Positions 59,683 through 64,000 of a DNA stretch of 64,000 nucleotides are shown in pieces (the first letter of the stretch is position 1; each line of letters starts with the position of its first letter). The translations under genes were made by a program, and so were the position numbers. This DNA comes from Nocardia macrotermitis (lineage in GTDB: Bacteria > Actinomycetota > Actinomycetes > Mycobacteriales > Mycobacteriaceae), in contig NZ_WEGK01000006.1 in assembly GCF_009604405.1 (NCBI RefSeq), positions 62,001 to 126,000 of the forward strand, read 5' to 3'. A model generated the notes under the pieces. That model worked only from the letters and a program-made list of their open reading frames with translations, was not told the origin of the DNA and did not search any database.

Positions 59683-61034
59683 GCGCGGGCCTTCCGGGAA
59701 ATGACGGCGTAGGCGAAAACTGCTACAGCGCAACCGATCACATGCCCGAAGCCGCTGACGGTGGGGTAGGCGTGCGCGATCGGTCCGGTGTACAGGGTCT
59801 GGCTCATGAACGGGATCGACGCGATGACTCCGAGCAGTGTGGCCGGTAGGCCCGGACCGAAACGACGTCGGCGATCGGCCAGTTGGGCGGGTGTCGGCGC
59901 CACGTCGCGGTCGAATCGGAACAACGCGGCGACGGTGACCGTGGCCCACGGCGCGAGCCAATAACTGGTGATCAGCAGGAAGTTCTGGAAGGTGTCGGTG
60001 AAACTGTGCTGTCCGGCCCACCAGGCCAACACCGAGCCGATGGCGCAGACGACCACGACCGACACCCAGCGCGGAATCCGCACCCCGGCGGCCAGCGCCG
60101 CCATCGACCCCGAGTACAGATCGATCACGGTCGAGGACAGTGTCGAGAGCAGCAGCGCGACCAGCACGATCCGGCCCAGTGTCGGCGGAAGTAGTTGGCT
60201 CACCATCGAACTCGGATCGGTCACCGCCGCCGCGGTGCCCAGCGCCGCGCCCAGACCACCGATCCAGATGCCGGCCAGCGTCGAACCTCCCGTCGCGGCC
60301 GCGAACACCCGCCGCGGACTCGTCCCGGCGGGTAGGTATCGGGTGTAGTCGCACGCGTACGCGGACCAGCCGAGCCCGCGCGCGGCCGTCACCGACACCG
60401 CCAGCATGAACGCGCCGATCGTGCCCAGCGAGGGACTCGCGGCCGGTGCGAGGTGGGCCCGGCCGCCGACATAGCAGGTCACGATGGCGAAGACGCAGAT
60501 CAGCAGCACCGACATGCCCCGTTCCAGCGCGTGGATCATGCGATAACCGATGATCGGGACGATCAACTGCCCGACCACCATGATCGCCAGCGAGGCGGTG
60601 AACCCGATGCCGAGCAGGTTGCGCAGGATGAACACACCCAGGATCGTGTCGACGACGTACCAGCCGATACCGCCGATCGCGGTGGACAGCGCGGCGGGCA
60701 GATTCCCGAACCAGCCGAATGGTCCCCGGGTCTGAATCAGTTGCGGCAGACCGGTATTCGGGCCGCGCGTGGACAGCAGGCCCACCACCGTGGAGCTGAG
60801 CAGGGTGCCCACCGCGATGGCCAGGATCGCGGGTATCAGGCGCAGACCGAAGGCCGCGGTGGTCAGCGCGCCCACCGAGAGCGTCGCGAACTGGGTGTTC
60901 GCACCGAACCACAGCGTGAACAACGACCGCGGCCGCCCGTGCCGCAGCGTTGTCGGAATGGGTTCGATGCCGTGGATCTCGATGCCGTACCGGCGGGAGT
61001 GGGCGGCCGATGCGACCTCGTCAACGGTGGACAT
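59679..61034 (-). CDS. NCS1-family nucleobase permease (CodB-like)
   Basis: 451 residues with about twelve hydrophobic segments. Family motifs include LFTLWFGANTQFATLSVG near residue 40, RGPFGWFGNLP, and GWSAYACDYTRYLP near 222. It imports a nucleobase or related heterocycle for the two coupled hydrolases. It is the first gene of the operon and is divergent from a PucR activator. Confidence 0.93.
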   Translation of the reverse strand: MSTVDEVASAAHSRRYGIEIHGIEPIPTTLRHGRPRSLFTLWFGANTQFATLSVGALTTAAFGLRLIPAILAIAVGTLLSSTVVGLLSTRGPNTGLPQLIQTRGPFGWFGNLPAALSTAIGGIGWYVVDTILGVFILRNLLGIGFTASLAIMVVGQLIVPIIGYRMIHALERGMSVLLICVFAIVTCYVGGRAHLAPAASPSLGTIGAFMLAVSVTAARGLGWSAYACDYTRYLPAGTSPRRVFAAATGGSTLAGIWIGGLGAALGTAAAVTDPSSMVSQLLPPTLGRIVLVALLLSTLSSTVIDLYSGSMAALAAGVRIPRWVSVVVVCAIGSVLAWWAGQHSFTDTFQNFLLITSYWLAPWATVTVAALFRFDRDVAPTPAQLADRRRRFGPGLPATLLGVIASIPFMSQTLYTGPIAHAYPTVSGFGHVIGCAVAVFAYAVISRKARA

Positions 61035-61268
61035 ACTGGTGACTCCTACGAACAGCGAGCTGGATCACCGGCGGGTGTCGGAACGTTGCCGGTGATCGGG
61101 TGGTAGCTCCAGTCAAGCCTTCAGCCAGCTACTTCGGCAGAATGTGAGTCGACGAACAGTTCGATCCGGGATTCTCCGGTGTTTGTAGAATTCTCCGAAC
61201 AGCGATACATCGGAATGCACGTCGCCGTAACACGCGAGGGTGCGCCCGAAGACCAGGAAGTGCCGACC

Positions 61269-62807
61269 ATGCTGGTGTCCGACCTACTCGAGTTGCCCGA
61301 TCTCGAGCTCGAGTTGCTCAACCTGGGCCGCCGCGACCGGGAGGTACGCGGCGTGTACACCACGGATCTGCCGGACCCCGTCGGCTATCTCGCGGGCGGG
61401 GAACTGGTGCTCACCAGCGCCACCTGGTATCGCGATGCGGCGGACGCCGAGGTGTTCTGCCGGGCGCTGGCCGGTGCGGGGTGCGCGGGACTGGTGGTCG
61501 GCAGCGCGGTACACGGGCGGGTCCCCGAACCGGTCCTGGATGCCTGTCGCCGACAGGGGATCACGGCGTTCACCGTCGGCGACGGCGTCTCCTACGCCAC
61601 CATCACCGCGACGATCGACGCGGCCCTGCGCGATGCGACCGGGCCGACGCCGGGTGCGGCGCTGCATCGCGGACTGCTGGCGAGCCTGGCGGCGGGCGAG
61701 GGGCCCGCGGGGTTGCTTGCGCCCCTTCGTCTTACGACCGGGATCGGCTGTGCGCTGCTGTCCGCGACGGGCCGGTCGACCACGGGTGCGATCCCCGGCG
61801 TCGAATCCGATCGGCTCGACCGCGCGTTTCGAAATGCGTTGGCGGAGTCGGTATTTCCGAGTGTGCAGTCCGTGGGGAACAGCACCGTGTCGATCCATCC
61901 GGTGCAGTCGCCGATCGCGCGGCGTCCGTCGGCCGGATATCTCGTGACCGACGGCGATTACCGGGATCGGGAGCCGTGGGTCGTCGACGCGATGGCGCAG
62001 GTGTGCATGCTGTGGGCGATGAGTGAGGCGTTGCGGCAGGAACGTCGGATCGTCGAGGAGCGTTTCCTGCGCGAGTCGCTCGCGCATCTCGGCGCCGGTG
62101 ACGACGCCGCGGTCGGAGCGCGGTTGCGCAGTCTCGGTCTGGATCCGGACCGGCCGATTGTCGCGGTGCTCGCCGCCACCGAAAACACTGCCTACGGTGG
62201 GGAATTCGCGGCGGTGCTGCTGGGTGAGCTGGTCCGCGCGGTGCCCGGCACGCCGGAACCGATTGCGGCCGAACCCGGTTACCTGCTCCTGATCCCCGCG
62301 GCGCCCGAGCTACCGGGGGAGCGGTTGATCGACCTGGTCCGGCAGGCCGCCGAACGCATGCGCCCACTCGTCGGACGCGGCCGGATCGTGCTCGGTGTCG
62401 GCCACGCGGCGACAAGCGTTGCGGCACTCCGCCGTTCGTTGCACGAGGCGCGTCACGCACACCGCGTTGCGGCATTGTCCAAGGACTGGTTCAGCGCCTC
62501 GACCAGCGCCGAACTCTCCTCCCATCTGCTCCTGCTCGCCTCGATCCCCGACGACGTCCGAAAGTTGTTCCGCCAGCGCCTGATCGGGCCCGTCGAGGAG
62601 TACGACCGCCGACACCGAACGAACCTGGTGGCCACCCTCGCCACATTCCTGGCCGCATCCGGTTCCTGGAGCCGCTGCGCCGCCGAAATGCACCTGCACG
62701 TCAACACGCTGCGTTACCGGATCCAACGCATCGAACAGTTGACCGATCACAGTCTCACCGACCCCGACGACCGGGTCGACTTTCACTTGGCCCTGGCCAT
62801 CGATTGA
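61269..62807 (+). CDS. PucR-family activator of the nucleobase operon
   Basis: About 512 residues. The N-terminal PucR domain (SDLLELPDLELELLN, then GYLAGGELVLTSATWY) is followed by a middle domain and the C-terminal HTH GSWSRCAAEMHLHVNTLRYRIQRIEQLT. ATG 61269 matches the usual family start and has AGGAAG upstream; ATG 61215 and GTG 61179 are also in frame. PucR proteins activate purine or allantoin genes, fitting the divergent permease operon. Confidence 0.9.
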   Translation: MLVSDLLELPDLELELLNLGRRDREVRGVYTTDLPDPVGYLAGGELVLTSATWYRDAADAEVFCRALAGAGCAGLVVGSAVHGRVPEPVLDACRRQGITAFTVGDGVSYATITATIDAALRDATGPTPGAALHRGLLASLAAGEGPAGLLAPLRLTTGIGCALLSATGRSTTGAIPGVESDRLDRAFRNALAESVFPSVQSVGNSTVSIHPVQSPIARRPSAGYLVTDGDYRDREPWVVDAMAQVCMLWAMSEALRQERRIVEERFLRESLAHLGAGDDAAVGARLRSLGLDPDRPIVAVLAATENTAYGGEFAAVLLGELVRAVPGTPEPIAAEPGYLLLIPAAPELPGERLIDLVRQAAERMRPLVGRGRIVLGVGHAATSVAALRRSLHEARHAHRVAALSKDWFSASTSAELSSHLLLLASIPDDVRKLFRQRLIGPVEEYDRRHRTNLVATLATFLAASGSWSRCAAEMHLHVNTLRYRIQRIEQLTDHSLTDPDDRVDFHLALAID

Positions 62808-62830
62808 GCGTCGAGACGGGTGTTGTTGGC

Positions 62831-63721
62831 TTACAGCTGGATCGGCCCCAGGTCGGCTGCGGTGTGGGACAAGGCTCGGATCAGGGGGTTGTCGGTGGTG
62901 GAGGGCCAGACGAGGGCCCACTGGAGTTCAGGGGTGTCGGGCATGGGGAGGAAGGTGATGCCGGGCGGGGTGTTGTAGCGGGCGGCGATTTCGCCCAGGG
63001 GATGGATGCATCGGCCGGAGGCGACGAGGGCGAGGAGTTCGTGGAAGGTGCGGGCTACCGGGCCGCGGGGGATGCGGCGGCCCTGCGGGGTGCGGGTGGG
63101 GACCATGGCGGCCACCCAGTATTCGGGGGCGTCGGGGCCGAAGTCGACGACGTGGTTGTCGGCCAGGTCTTCCAGGGATGCGGCGCCGCGGTCGGCCAGG
63201 GGGTGGTCGGTGGCGACGGCCAGGACGCGGCGGCCGGTGAGGACGGTGGGGCCGACGGTGAGGTCGGGTTCGAAGACTGGGAGCCACAGCACGTTGACGT
63301 CGTGTTCCCCGCTGCGCAGCGCGTTGAACGGTTCGGCGCCGTTGACCTCGCCGAAGGTGACGTCGTTGCCCGGATAGCGGGTGCGGAAGGCGTCGATCAG
63401 GGGGCGCATCTCATGTCCGGCGTGCCCGAATACGCCGATCTTCAGAGTTTCGCCGACGCCCGGTCCGGCGGCTTCGGCGCGGGCGAGTGCGGCTTGGAGC
63501 AGGTCGTGGACCTGTTGCAGGTCCTCCCGCAGGCGGCGGCCGACGGGGGTGAGCCGCACGCGGCGGCTGGTGCGGTCGAACAGTGCGGTGCCGATGCGTC
63601 GTTCCTGGGCGCGGATGGCCTGGCTGACGCGGGCCTGGGAGACGTGCAGGCGTTCGGCGGTGCGGCCGAAGTGCAATTCCTCGGCGAGCGTCAGGAAGAT
63701 CTCGATATCGCGTAGCTCCAC
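62831..63721 (-). CDS. LysR-family regulator
   Basis: 296 residues. The N-terminal HTH (IFLTLAEELHFGRTAERLHVSQARVSQAIRA region) and the helical linker are typical, followed by the periplasmic-binding-like ligand domain. GTG 63721 has GGAG upstream. It is divergent from the flavin oxidoreductase gene with a 141-bp gap containing the direct repeat CGAAGCTT at 63751 and 63784. Control of that oxidoreductase is likely. Confidence 0.92.
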   Translation of the reverse strand: MELRDIEIFLTLAEELHFGRTAERLHVSQARVSQAIRAQERRIGTALFDRTSRRVRLTPVGRRLREDLQQVHDLLQAALARAEAAGPGVGETLKIGVFGHAGHEMRPLIDAFRTRYPGNDVTFGEVNGAEPFNALRSGEHDVNVLWLPVFEPDLTVGPTVLTGRRVLAVATDHPLADRGAASLEDLADNHVVDFGPDAPEYWVAAMVPTRTPQGRRIPRGPVARTFHELLALVASGRCIHPLGEIAARYNTPPGITFLPMPDTPELQWALVWPSTTDNPLIRALSHTAADLGPIQL

Positions 63722-63862
63722 GAATAACTCCAGGGTTATCAATCGGTCCACGAAGCTTACGTTGATCAGCTCTCGGCCGACCGCGAAGCTTGATTCATCA
63801 CCGGGAACACCCCGAACGGCCCCGATGTCCCAGGTAGGCGGCCTGGACCGAAGGAGAAGAAC

Positions 63863-64000
63863 ATGAGCAAGCACGAAGTCGTCGTGGTCGGTGGCGGATA
63901 CGCCGGTGTGATGGCGGCCAATCGCCTGACCCAGCGCGACGACGTGAAGGTGACCGTGATCAACCCGCGCCGGGCCTTCGTCCCGAGGCTGCGGTTGCAT
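63863..64000 (+). CDS. NAD(P)/FAD-dependent oxidoreductase, N-terminus only (continues past window)
   Basis: 46 codons are readable. ATG 63863 has AAGGAG upstream. The dinucleotide-binding loop VVVVGGGYAGVMAANRL is at residues 6-22, followed by the strand KVTVINPR, as in the type-II NADH dehydrogenase family. The gene is cut by the window edge. Confidence 0.88.
   Translation, partial: MSKHEVVVVGGGYAGVMAANRLTQRDDVKVTVINPRRAFVPRLRLH

Noticed and set aside
61171..61197. Direct repeat ATTCTCCG at 61171 and 61190 in front of the PucR gene
   Set aside because: Two 8-base copies with 19-base spacing could be activator half-sites, but the sequence is short and unsupported elsewhere.
1..64000. CRISPR arrays, insertion sequences, integrases or replication origins
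   Set aside because: No regularly spaced repeats, transposase or integrase genes, or DnaA-box clusters were seen on reading either strand.

Overview
The window is very GC-rich actinobacterial DNA. Many genes overlap by the four bases ATGA or GTGA, and GTG and TTG starts are common. The gene content (paired acyl-CoA dehydrogenases, P450, an AveC-family protein, F420-type PPOX oxidoreductase, many TetR regulators, a cutinase remnant) points to a mycolic-acid actinomycete such as Nocardia or Rhodococcus. This is inference from content; no rRNA or other taxonomic marker is present.

Layout. (1) 1-6558: ordinary metabolic and repair genes: TetR/acyl-CoA dehydrogenase pair, membrane-anchored PstS-like protein, Ogt, NYN and SRPBCC proteins, PPOX oxidoreductase, MBL hydrolase. 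(2) 6617-21615: a large signalling cassette. After a TPR protein and a small membrane protein comes a seven-gene overlapping operon (membrane protein, coiled-coil protein, ClpB-like AAA+, NrdG-type radical SAM, zinc-ribbon/FHA, PP2C, Ser/Thr kinase). Divergent to it run two unrecognised proteins and a CHAT-family protease, closed by a terminator and a 51-residue zinc-ribbon gene. This is the best candidate for an undescribed conflict or regulated-proteolysis system. (3) 21810-28452: PaaK-like adenylating enzyme overlapping a ThiF/E1-like protein, NTF2-like protein, FrsA-like hydrolase, a fused double TetR next to a perfect operator palindrome, and a stand-alone LuxR HTH with a membrane protein. 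(4) 28475-45554: a catabolic regulon (two acyl-CoA dehydrogenases, P450, receptor-like binding protein, AveC-like protein, VWA and CbbQ-type AAA+ pair, aldehyde dehydrogenase, PucR, second double TetR, amidohydrolase, SDR, lipoprotein binding protein). Five copies of one 16-bp operator-like dyad lie in its intergenic regions.

(5) 45982-51356: a compact four-gene operon coding for a DUF4365-type PD-(D/E)XK nuclease, an unknown protein, a winged-helix protein and a 1052-residue protein with two P-loop ATPase modules, the second HerA-like. It looks like an antiphage defence operon. (6) 51429-57824: a decayed zone holding two SDR genes with internal deletions, a cutinase C-terminal remnant and a TetR C-terminal remnant beside tRNA-Ser(GCT). 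Intact genes here are a two-component system, a small secreted peptide, a CitE-like lyase and its GntR regulator with perfect palindromic operators. (7) 57830-62807: nucleobase salvage (tRNA-adenosine/guanine-type deaminase, ATZ/TRZ amidohydrolase, NCS1 permease) with a divergent PucR activator. (8) 62831-64000: LysR regulator divergent from a flavin oxidoreductase cut by the window edge.
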